9,061 nucleotides of DNA from Candidatus Altarchaeales archaeon. Its GTDB lineage: Archaea > Altiarchaeota > Altiarchaeia > IMC4 > SCGC-AAA252-I15. Position 1 is the first letter of the stretch; each line of letters opens with the position of its first letter. The position numbers were made by a program, and so were the translations under genes. The stretch is from positions 1 to 9,061 of the forward strand of contig VGJA01000030.1 of NCBI GenBank assembly GCA_016867655.1, read 5' to 3'. Positions 1 through 4,826 of this stretch are shown here, one piece after another. Below the pieces are notes generated by a model that was not told the origin of the DNA, searched no databases, and saw nothing but the letters and a program-made list of their open reading frames with translations.

Positions 1-651
1 TGAAGCGTCTTTTGTGGCGCCAGGCCTTAAAGCATCGCCCAAACTCAACACAACCCCATATTCCCGCAATATTTCAAGAAGCTGTTCAAACCCAGTGTAC
101 AACGGATTCTCACAGTTGTTGGCCAGCATCCAAGCTGCAATCAAACTACCACCCCTACTGGTAATAGGAATCAAACGCTTCCTGGACTTCCTAACCAAGT
201 CAAAGGTAATCCCACAATGCAAGGTCATAAAATCAACACCATCCCTGGCCTGCTTTTCCACAACATCCAGCATATCATCCAAGGAAACATCCTCACACCT
301 TCTGCCGACAAACATCTGGTACAGTGGAACAGTGCCCACAGGAACCCTCACCTCCTTCAAAATACGCTTCCTGACTTTGTCAACATCTCCTCCAACACTC
401 AAATCCATCACAGTATCAGCCCCAGACTCCAAAGCTGTGTGACACTTCAACAACTCCAAACTCAAGTCATCCTGCCTAGGACTAGTGCCCACATTAGCAT
501 TAACCTTAGTCGAAACCCCGGAACCAATGGCATTAGGCTTAATATCCCTCACACTACTCTTAACAACCACAATACTGCCGTTCCTAACACTCCGCTCCAA
601 CCTCTCCCTAGAAATAGGCTCAACCTTAAGAATCTCCTCAAACATACCCAT
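1..651 (-). CDS. thiC: Phosphomethylpyrimidine synthase ThiC, N-terminal half (partial)
   Basis: ThiC is a cytosolic radical-SAM enzyme that rearranges aminoimidazole ribotide into hydroxymethylpyrimidine phosphate for thiamine synthesis. The reverse strand reads 217 codons without a stop from an ATG at 651 to the window edge. Family landmarks appear in order: TKVNANVGTSP (residues 48-58), DTVMDLSVGGD (79-89), VPVGTVPLYQ (103-112), FMTLHCGITF (141-150), TSRGGS (164-169), ENPLYTGFEQ (181-190) and LSLGDALRPG (202-211). Archaeal ThiC is usually a little over 400 residues, so about half is here. The C-terminal cysteine cluster that binds the Fe-S centre lies off the window. A second ATG at 645 is an alternative start. 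A TATA-like element 25-32 bases upstream of 651 suggests a leaderless or nearly leaderless message. The neighbouring tRNA/toxin patch is transcribed away from it. Family assignment is very secure. Confidence 0.96.
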   Translation of the reverse strand, partial: MGMFEEILKVEPISRERLERSVRNGSIVVVKSSVRDIKPNAIGSGVSTKVNANVGTSPRQDDLSLELLKCHTALESGADTVMDLSVGGDVDKVRKRILKEVRVPVGTVPLYQMFVGRRCEDVSLDDMLDVVEKQARDGVDFMTLHCGITFDLVRKSRKRLIPITSRGGSLIAAWMLANNCENPLYTGFEQLLEILREYGVVLSLGDALRPGATKDAS

Positions 652-672
652 ACTATTAGAAGAAAGTAAAAT

Positions 673-684
673 AAACTATATAAC
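673..684. promoter_or_regulatory. TATA-like element, possibly bidirectional
   Basis: The sequence aaactatataac is nearly symmetric. On the minus strand it lies 25-32 bases before the thiC ATG at 651, the usual archaeal TATA distance. On the plus strand the same spacing would start a transcript at about 705-708, exactly where the tRNA-like 17-base sequence and the hairpin-rich element begin. Read from sequence only. Confidence 0.5.
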
Positions 685-707
685 TATAATCTACCTAAAA
701 ACTAACC

Positions 708-724
708 CACACGCCCGCGTGGGG
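708..724 (+). repeat. 17-base copy of the tRNA-Arg 5' end with its upstream flank
   Basis: CACACGCCCGCGTGGGG at 708-724 is identical to 909-925, which covers five bases upstream of the tRNA plus its first twelve bases. Homology stops at base 725. The sequence contains an inverted repeat (CACGC/GCGTG), so it also forms a small hairpin. It could be a remnant of a truncated tRNA copy or part of a repeated element. It is directly followed by a perfect 8-bp hairpin, 725-732 with 736-743 and loop AAT. Confidence 0.7.
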
Positions 725-755
725 CAACCTTTAATAAAGGTTGATCAAACGAAGG

Positions 756-868
756 GTATTGAGGGGTTTCCGCCCAGGCATAGCCTGCCTCGACGTAGTC
801 GAGACATCTCGGCGGTTGCGCCGAGGTGGACGTCCCTCTACGAGGGACGCTACGCTCCAACCCCTCAT
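756..868 (+). repeat. Structured repeat element, copy A (four hairpins closed by an outer stem)
   Basis: Positions 756-865 match 1965-2074 with about seven differences in 110 aligned bases (offset 1209). Inside copy A, four perfect hairpins with tiny loops follow one another: CAGGC/GCCTG (775-787), CTCGAC/GTCGAG (789-803), CTCGGCG/CGCCGAG (808-825) and CGTCCCTC/GAGGGACG (831-849). A 9-bp outer stem, TGAGGGGTT (760-768) with AACCCCTCA (859-867), closes the whole into a multibranched fold. Differences between copies fall in a loop (781) or keep pairing as G-T (847). It may be a structured RNA or a small non-autonomous mobile element whose outer stem is a terminal inverted repeat. I do not recognise a named family. 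Confidence 0.75.
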
Positions 869-913
869 AACGCGTCAAATTAATAACTACAAACAAGTTA
901 ATATAACTCACAC

Positions 914-987
914 GCCCGCGTGGGGTAGCTTGGATATCCTAATGGGTTGCGGACCCATAGACCCGAGTTCGAATCTCGGCGCGGGCA
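914..987 (+). tRNA. tRNA-Arg (anticodon GCG)
   Basis: The 74 bases fold as a standard cloverleaf. The acceptor stem is GCCCGCG (914-920) with CGCGGGC (980-986), then discriminator A at 987. The D arm starts at 923 and has the usual A-G...GG...A loop pattern. The anticodon stem is ATGGG/CCCAT around loop TTGCGGA, placing GCG at 949-951. The T arm is CCGAG-TTCGAAT-CTCGG. The variable region is four bases. GCG reads the arginine codons CGC/CGU. The 3' CCA is not encoded and no intron is seen. AT-rich sequence at about 876-887 could supply the TATA element. Its 5' and 3' ends are each duplicated nearby (708-724 and 1897-1914), which is unusual. Confidence 0.95.
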
Positions 988-1132
988 AACCGATCCTCGG
1001 TTTACGCGGAACTGAAGGTGGGGTCTACGCTAACGCTTCGACCCCACTGCACTATCCTCTTGGTTGTTACATCTGGTGAATGGATTGTAGTGCCTAACTA
1101 GTGAAGTGCCACTAACTCCTATACCCCACCAG
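988..1132 (+). other. Non-coding interval with hairpins between tRNA-Arg and the HEPN gene
   Basis: No convincing gene is seen. A perfect 7-bp hairpin starts on the tRNA discriminator base (AAACCGA 987-993, TCGGTTT 997-1003). A second, 8-bp hairpin pairs GTGGGGTC (1018-1025) with GACCCCAC (1040-1047). Its loop carries TACGCT, also found at the 3' end of repeat copy A (851-856), so this may be a worn relative of the repeat. The direct repeat AGTGCC occurs twice near 1090-1110. Confidence 0.5.
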
Positions 1133-1141
1133 TATTTATAT
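1133..1141 (+). promoter_or_regulatory. TATA-like promoter element for the HEPN/MNT pair
   Basis: TATTTATAT lies about 30 bases before the HEPN ATG at 1171. This spacing would give a leaderless or nearly leaderless message. No strong ribosome binding site precedes 1171, which agrees. Confidence 0.55.
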
Positions 1142-1170
1142 TTATCATAACACTCATATTACTGATTGCT

Positions 1171-1554
1171 ATGAGGCCTGAAATTGAGCGTTGGCTGCTG
1201 CAGGCTAGGGAGGAGCTGGATACCGCGCGTGTTAGTTTGAATGCCGGGAAGTGGTTTGCCTCGGCGTTCTGGTCGCAGCAGGCTGCGGAGAAGGCGCTTA
1301 AGGCATTGTACATTCTTGAGAAGAAGAAGTCGCCTGGCCCGACTCATTCACTGACTTATTTGGGAAGGGAACTTAATGTTCCGAGAGAATATTATGGTTT
1401 ACTTAGGGACCTAACCAAGGAGTATTATATGTCCAGGTACCCGGACGCAAGCGAGGACGTTCCCTACAAGATGTACACACAAGAGGACGCGCAATCATAC
1501 ATTGAAACCTGCGAGAAGCTGTTAAAATGGTCGGAGTCGAAAATACGAAGGTAA
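1171..1554 (+). CDS. HEPN-domain protein, toxin partner of an MNT nucleotidyltransferase
   Basis: This 127-residue protein has the HEPN fold found beside minimal nucleotidyltransferases. An N-terminal helix pair covers residues 3-50, with the typical WFASAFWSQQAAEKALKAL stretch at 28-46, then THSL around His59 and YYMSRYPDA at 85-93. HEPN partners in such pairs are RNA-targeting toxins held in check by the MNT protein. The classic R-x(4-6)-H catalytic motif is not evident: the residues five to seven before His59 are Lys/Lys/Ser, not Arg. The intended catalytic pair is therefore unclear, and a non-nuclease role is possible. The gene is first in the operon and overlaps the MNT frame by 28 bases. 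Codon style changes inside it, from G/T-rich up to about 1440 to A/C-rich after. Family is secure; toxin activity is inferred. Confidence 0.88.
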   Translation: MRPEIERWLLQAREELDTARVSLNAGKWFASAFWSQQAAEKALKALYILEKKKSPGPTHSLTYLGRELNVPREYYGLLRDLTKEYYMSRYPDASEDVPYKMYTQEDAQSYIETCEKLLKWSESKIRR

Positions 1555-1850
1555 TAATGGAGTTGAAGAAACTCAGAAAACAGGCAAACAGGAGGTATGA
1601 CATAGAACAGATGCTGCTGTTCGGCTCCAGAGCCAGAGGAGAAGGACTGCTGTCCAGCGACGTGGACGTCCTAATAATCTCAAAAGACTTCATGAAACTG
1701 CCCTTCAAGAAGAGGCCAGACACCTTCCTCGACAGCTGGAAGCTGCCAGTAGACTTGGAAGTGCTCTGCTACACACCCGACGAATTCGAAAGAAAAAAGA
1801 ACGAGATAGGACTGGTAAAAGAAGCGGCAAAAACGGGAATACCAGTATAA
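1527..1850 (+). CDS. mntA: MNT minimal nucleotidyltransferase (antitoxin of HEPN)
   Basis: This 107-residue protein carries the polymerase-beta-like nucleotidyltransferase signature: Gly33-Ser34, ten residues, then Asp45-Val-Asp47. A third acidic residue is Asp76 in VDLEVL. All three metal-binding carboxylates are present, so catalysis looks intact. In characterised HEPN/MNT systems the MNT protein neutralises HEPN by transferring nucleotides (AMP in the studied case) onto it. The reading frame starts within the last codons of HEPN. A downstream ATG at 1557, two bases after the HEPN stop and preceded by an AAGGT sequence, is a good alternative start giving 97 residues. Translational coupling is likely. 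A strong hairpin follows at 1862-1892. It may equally be called a DUF-type nucleotidyltransferase-domain protein. Confidence 0.9.
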   Translation: MVGVENTKVIMELKKLRKQANRRYDIEQMLLFGSRARGEGLLSSDVDVLIISKDFMKLPFKKRPDTFLDSWKLPVDLEVLCYTPDEFERKKNEIGLVKEAAKTGIPV

Positions 1851-1861
1851 GACCACCAACT

Positions 1862-1892
1862 ACCGACTACTTACCCTCCTCTCTTAGTCGGT
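1862..1892 (+). terminator. 8-bp hairpin after the MNT gene
   Basis: ACCGACTA (1862-1869) pairs perfectly with TAGTCGGT (1885-1892) across a 15-base pyrimidine-rich loop, 12 bases after the MNT stop. No long T-tract follows, so it may mark transcript processing, a terminator, or the edge of the inserted segment. It lies four bases before the tRNA 3' end copy. Confidence 0.45.
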
Positions 1893-1896
1893 TTGC

Positions 1897-1914
1897 AATC
1901 TCGGCGCGGGCAAA
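1897..1914 (+). repeat. 18-base copy of the tRNA-Arg 3' end (possible attachment site)
   Basis: AATCTCGGCGCGGGCAAA at 1897-1914 is identical to 972-989, covering the last 16 bases of the tRNA and two bases beyond. The bases on either side differ. The two copies bound a 907-base interval holding only the HEPN/MNT pair and hairpins. Duplicated tRNA 3' ends are the classic footprint of tyrosine-recombinase integration, but no integrase gene lies between the copies. An alternative is the remnant of a second tRNA. Confidence 0.6.
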
Positions 1915-1915
1915 T

Positions 1916-1974
1916 GAGGGCTACCGCCCTCTGTCCCTTACGGGGACACATACACCCGAAACGAGTATTGGGTG
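1916..1974 (+). other. Three consecutive hairpins leading into repeat copy B
   Basis: GAGGGC/GCCCTC (1916-1921 with 1926-1931, loop TACC), TGTCCC/GGGACA (1932-1937 with 1943-1948, loop TTACG) and CACCC/GGGTG (1953-1957 with 1970-1974) follow each other with almost no spacing. They are absent from copy A and give copy B a run of seven hairpins. The last one competes with the outer stem of the element. Confidence 0.6.
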
Positions 1975-2074
1975 GTTTCCGCCCAGGCAGAGCCTGCCTC
2001 GACGTAGTCGAGACATCTCGGCGGTTGCGCCGAGGTGGACGTCCCTCTACGAGGGGCGCTATGCTCAATCCCCT
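1965..2074 (+). repeat. Structured repeat element, copy B
   Basis: This is the second copy of the folded element at 756-865. All four inner hairpins are kept. One loop base differs (1990), and one stem position has changed A to G (2056), turning a T-A pair into T-G. The outer closing stem is much weaker than in copy A, since several of its nine pairs are lost. It ends about 25 bases before the promoter of the AbrB/RelE pair. Copy A similarly precedes the HEPN/MNT pair, with the tRNA in between. Confidence 0.75.
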
Positions 2075-2099
2075 ATGCGCTATTTTTGTGTCAACAAAC

Positions 2100-2109
2100 C
2101 ATTTTTATG
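2100..2109 (+). promoter_or_regulatory. TATA-like element for the AbrB/RelE pair
   Basis: The T-rich sequence catttttatg lies about 22-30 bases before the ATG at 2130, consistent with a leaderless start there. Antitoxins of this type usually bind their own promoter; no clear palindrome is seen here. Confidence 0.45.
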
Positions 2110-2129
2110 CTAGTAAGACCAATCTTATT

Positions 2130-2411
2130 ATGGTGATGGAAATGATTAATGTGGACGTTACCAAGTTGAGTTCCAAGGGCCAGATCGTCATACCCCAAGA
2201 CATGCGAGAGGAGTTTAGCGTTGGCGATAAATTCGTTATCATCAAAGACGACCACCAGCTTATACTCAAACCGCTCCAGGATTTGGGAAAAAACTTTATG
2301 GAAGACCTGAAATTCGCGAAAAGGACTGTAGAGGCGCTAGGAAAATACGAAAAAGGCAAATTCAAAGAAGCTAGCAGTAAAGATTTCTTGGTTGAGCTTG
2401 AGAAATGGTGA
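2130..2411 (+). CDS. AbrB/SpoVT-family antitoxin
   Basis: A 93-residue protein with an N-terminal swapped-hairpin DNA-binding domain at about residues 7-50: VTKLSSKGQIVIPQDMREEFSVGDKF is the hallmark core, followed by the ILKP strand end. The charged C-terminal half (residues 55-93) probably forms helices that wrap the toxin. Antitoxins of this kind neutralise the partner toxin and repress their own operon. I chose ATG 2130 from promoter spacing; ATG codons at 2136 and 2142 are in frame, and GGTGAT before 2142 could act as a ribosome site. The frame stays open leftward into repeat copy B, but that extension carries no domain and is not believed. The stop overlaps the next gene by 7 bases. Family assignment is strong. 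Confidence 0.9.
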   Translation: MVMEMINVDVTKLSSKGQIVIPQDMREEFSVGDKFVIIKDDHQLILKPLQDLGKNFMEDLKFAKRTVEALGKYEKGKFKEASSKDFLVELEKW

Positions 2412-2653
2412 CCGTCGCATACGACCAGCATTTTGAGGATGTCATAAAGAAAATAAAAAACGAAGACCTGAAAGAAAAAATCAAAAAACAGATTAGAAAA
2501 ATAGTAGGCGACCCTGAAGTAGGAAAGCCAATGCGTTACATCCGAAAGGACACAAGAGAAGTCAGAATCCAGCCATACAGGCTGTCTTACATATATCTCA
2601 AAAACCAAGACAAAATAGTCTTCCTGGAGTTATACCACAAAGACAAACAATAA
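2405..2653 (+). CDS. RelE/ParE-family toxin
   Basis: An 82-residue protein with the RelE/ParE layout: two N-terminal helices (residues 8-35), then a strand-rich core with PMRYIRKDTREVRI (42-55), PYRLSYIYL (57-65) and KIVFLELYHKDKQ at the end. Basic residues Arg51 and Arg54 and the terminal His78-Lys79 are where RelE-type mRNA interferases place catalytic and substrate-binding residues. RelE toxins cut mRNA on the ribosome, while ParE relatives poison gyrase; the sequence alone does not decide, though the HKDKQ ending favours the RelE type. Its ATG lies within the last codons of the AbrB gene (7-base overlap), so the two are translated together. Coding strand is A-rich. Confidence 0.87.
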   Translation: MVTVAYDQHFEDVIKKIKNEDLKEKIKKQIRKIVGDPEVGKPMRYIRKDTREVRIQPYRLSYIYLKNQDKIVFLELYHKDKQ

Positions 2654-2812
2654 TCCCAACACATCACCGACAAGGAAGTGATTCTTGCACTGATATACTC
2701 AAACCTGCTCACGGGGGTGAGGATATACAGCAAAAAAATCATTGAATTATACCATAAATCGTTCGACGAAATGAAAAAAACAGCTCAACCAATACAAAAA
2801 TACTTGATATGA
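2654..2812 (+). pseudogene. Open, codon-like stretch directly after the RelE stop, possible gene remnant
   Basis: In the RelE frame, 52 codons run open from just after its stop to a TGA at 2810-2812. The conceptual peptide includes DKEVILALIYSNLLTGVRI and KKIIELYHKSFDEMKK, which looks protein-like with alternating helices. The only plausible start is GTG at 2678 (44 residues). It might be a small gene, the tail of an older gene displaced by the toxin pair, or chance. I do not recognise it. From 2813 to 2869 I see nothing. Confidence 0.3.
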
Positions 2813-2869
2813 GAGAGGTATTAGCATGACGTTACGAAACTTTAGAGGACAGTGACTTCAATACTCTTG

Positions 2870-3928
2870 TTAGACTTCGTTTATTTTTTTTACTATTTGT
2901 TTTAAGTCTAGTATGCTGTATGTTTCAACGCCTGTGCTTACTATGTATTGTCTGTGTTTGAATCCTTTTTCTTTGGCGTATAGTCTAGCTAGCGTTGTTT
3001 CTCCAGGTATTATTTGGTTGGCTGTTACTGGCGTCATCACATCTTTCGCCGTTATGCCCACTATAAAGCCGCCTGAGGACATGCATTCCCCTATTTTGTT
3101 CATAAGTTGTTTTATTGTTATTATGCCGTCTACTTCGTTTGAGAACACTATGGCCGCGTTCGATTCTTCCAAGATTTTTATTATCTTGTGTACTGGGTCT
3201 CGTAAGTATACCATTGGCACTTGTTCATCCACCATGCTGTTGAGCGGCTGGTTCCAGACATTTTTAATCCATTCTTCAGCTCCTGCTTCGTATTCAACGA
3301 GGAATGTGTCTAATATTTCATGCAGTTTTTTTCCCTTGGTTGTGAGGGAATATCTCTTGGCTTTGGTTGCGAATATGGCCAAATCTTTGCCGCAGATTTT
3401 GATTTTCCTGGATTTGAGGTGGTATCTCAACTTGACTCTTGCTATGTAGCCGTGGTTTGACCTGAATGTGTTCACGATTTCATTAAAGCTTAAATCTCTT
3501 TTTAGTAGTATGTGGATTAGTATGTTGCTTGTGTTGTCAAAGAATATGTGGTTTAAGGCTTCAGCAACGCTTCTTATGTCATCGCACGTTATCTCTTGGG
3601 GTGATTTTGCTTCGACCAAGTTTTTTATCTGCTCTGTTACCTGTTTTAGTTTGTTGTGGAAGTGCGGGTTTTTGAGGGTGTATAGGTTGCCTGTTTTGCC
3701 CACAATCCTGCGGTTTTTGAGCTGAGTAAGCGTTTTGCTTACCAGAAAATTTGGGGCTTTTGCGCCAAGCTTGCTGCGTATTTCAGCGACAGTGATTTCC
3801 TTGCTTTTTATCAGTTCACTCATTATCTCGCATGTGTAGGGTTGCGAGAAGACTCTTAGAAGTATGCCGAAATATTCGTATGCGTTTAGAAATCTCATCA
3901 ACTGTGGTATGTTGTATTCATAAGGCAT
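2870..3928 (-). CDS. Two-winged-helix regulator with C-terminal CBS pair
   Basis: A 352-residue protein, probably a ligand-responsive transcription regulator. Residues 17-95 form one winged helix (EITVAEIRSKLGAKAPNFLV, then a wing near VGKTGNLYTL). Residues 133-215 form a second (LSFNEIVNTF, LRYHLKSRKI, YSLTTKGKKLHEIL). Residues 240-352 look like a divergent CBS pair: DPVHKIIKILEESNAAIVF with VDGIITIKQLMNKI, then AKDVMTPVTANQIIPGETT with the ending TYSILDLKQIVKKI. CBS pairs bind adenosine nucleotides or related ligands, so the protein may couple energy or nucleotide state to DNA binding. It is second in a minus-strand unit, 16 bases after the HAD gene. A stand-alone CBS protein lies nearby at 5329-5736. 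Domain calls are by eye; the CBS part is less certain than the helices. Confidence 0.75.
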   Translation of the reverse strand: MPYEYNIPQLMRFLNAYEYFGILLRVFSQPYTCEIMSELIKSKEITVAEIRSKLGAKAPNFLVSKTLTQLKNRRIVGKTGNLYTLKNPHFHNKLKQVTEQIKNLVEAKSPQEITCDDIRSVAEALNHIFFDNTSNILIHILLKRDLSFNEIVNTFRSNHGYIARVKLRYHLKSRKIKICGKDLAIFATKAKRYSLTTKGKKLHEILDTFLVEYEAGAEEWIKNVWNQPLNSMVDEQVPMVYLRDPVHKIIKILEESNAAIVFSNEVDGIITIKQLMNKIGECMSSGGFIVGITAKDVMTPVTANQIIPGETTLARLYAKEKGFKHRQYIVSTGVETYSILDLKQIVKKINEV

Positions 3929-3944
3929 TTTCTCAATCTGTTGG

Positions 3945-4601
3945 TCAACTTACTATCAGCGGTATTATTCCTCTTAAATCTGGCTTCTTGACTAGTGCAA
4001 TGCCGTGCTTGCTGGCGTAGTTTATGAGAGCTTCGTTTGGGTTGAATGCTATCCCTAATCCAGCAGCGTCTAGCATGTTTTGGTCTCCCATGCTGTCCCC
4101 TACTGCTATGGTTTGGCTCATGTCTACACCTTCTTTTTTGGCGAGGTCTCTTAGTATTTCAGCCTTCATCTCGTTTTCCCTTACGGAAAACCTTATTTCT
4201 CCTGTAGCAACGTTGTCCTTGAATACTAGGTCGTTGCATATCACGTATTTGAACGCATGTCCTAGGCGTTGGTTTAGGATGTTCATGGTTAACGTGAATC
4301 CTGTTGTTATTATGCCAAGTGTTATATTCTCCTTTCTGAGTGCTTTCACCATTTCTTGGGCTCCGTCCATGATTTCCATATTTCTGGCGTGCTCTATGGC
4401 CTGCGAGCGTTTAAGTCCTTTAAGGTGCTTGCAGGCTTCTTCCAGCGCCTGGGACATGCTTAGGAGTCCGCTTGTGTGTCCTTGTATATAGCGTTCTACC
4501 TGCGGTTTGGTTCCTATGATATCTGCGAGGTCAGTGATTGAATGACTTTTTATCAGCACTATGTTTACGTCGAATACTGCTAGTTTGTATTTTGTTGTCA
4601 T
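3945..4601 (-). CDS. SerB-like HAD-family protein with altered motif I
   Basis: A 218-residue protein resembling phosphoserine phosphatase and other HAD hydrolases. Motif II is ITTGF (Thr99 region), motif III is Lys146 in EMKAEIL, and motif IV is GDSMGDQNML with Asp169 and Asp173. A helical cap lies between residues 20 and 80. Motif I, normally DxDxT, reads Asp11-Val-Asn13-Ile-Val: the nucleophile is kept, but the acid/base Asp is Asn and the Thr is Val. In the family that second Asp protonates the leaving group, so ordinary phosphatase activity is probably weak or lost, and a binding or regulatory role is possible. It is first in an operon with the winged-helix/CBS regulator. A TATA-like sequence lies about 45 bases upstream. 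Fold assignment is secure, substrate unknown. Confidence 0.87.
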   Translation of the reverse strand: MTTKYKLAVFDVNIVLIKSHSITDLADIIGTKPQVERYIQGHTSGLLSMSQALEEACKHLKGLKRSQAIEHARNMEIMDGAQEMVKALRKENITLGIITTGFTLTMNILNQRLGHAFKYVICNDLVFKDNVATGEIRFSVRENEMKAEILRDLAKKEGVDMSQTIAVGDSMGDQNMLDAAGLGIAFNPNEALINYASKHGIALVKKPDLRGIIPLIVS

Positions 4602-4644
4602 TTTGCAATGAATGTCTGGATGTCAAGTAGGTATGGCGGTGCTT

Positions 4645-4654
4645 TTTAATAAAT
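4645..4654 (-). promoter_or_regulatory. TATA-like element for the HAD/regulator operon
   Basis: On the minus strand ATTTATTAAA lies 44-53 bases before the ATG at 4601, predicting a transcript start near 4620-4625 and a leader of about 20 bases. No ribosome binding site is evident. Confidence 0.45.
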
Positions 4655-4717
4655 GCTTTTTGACATTAGATTTATAGAACTGTGAGAATAAAAATCATTT
4701 TAAGTAGGAATATTAGC

Positions 4718-4758
4718 AATTTATATATAAAAATTAATAAATTATATTAAAATTTTTT
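4718..4758. other. 41-base run of A and T only in a divergent intergenic region
   Basis: Not one G or C occurs from 4718 to 4758. The run is bracketed by the inverted pair GCAATTT (4716-4722) and AAATTGC (4762-4768). It lies between the divergent HAD operon and the small winged-helix gene, and could ease DNA opening or bind a regulator. No other gene is seen in 4602-4826. Confidence 0.5.
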
Positions 4759-4775
4759 CACAAATTGCAGTAGTA

Positions 4776-4783
4776 TTTATATA
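4776..4783 (+). promoter_or_regulatory. TATA element for the two small genes
   Basis: TTTATATA predicts a transcript start near 4805. Downstream, GAGGGTGA (4813-4820) is a good ribosome binding site six bases before the ATG at 4827. A nine-codon frame starts at 4801 and ends overlapping that ATG (its TGA is 4828-4830), but it probably begins before the transcript start. Confidence 0.6.
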
Positions 4784-4826
4784 ACGCAAACAATATCCTT
4801 ATGCAAACAAAAGAGGGTGACGTTGT

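Noticed and set aside
652..700. TPP riboswitch upstream of thiC
   Set aside because: The TATA-like element is only 25-32 bases from the start codon, leaving no room for a riboswitch, and no TPP-aptamer sequence is visible.
14..883. Plus-strand frames over the thiC region
   Set aside because: They are antisense to a clearly recognisable ThiC and show no domain of their own.
741..1079. Reading frame through repeat copy A and the tRNA, and its counterpart in copy B (1893-2129), giving similar arginine-rich peptides
   Set aside because: The shared peptide follows from DNA identity. Changes between copies preserve hairpin pairing, the frame crosses a tRNA, and copy B would be fused to an AbrB protein that has its own promoter and start.
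708..2074. CRISPR array
   Set aside because: Only two copies of the 110-base element exist, more than 1 kb apart, with no regular short repeat-spacer pattern and no cas genes.
725..2074. Insertion sequence or complete integrative element
   Set aside because: No transposase or integrase frame occurs in the interval. Only the repeat and tRNA-fragment footprints support mobility.
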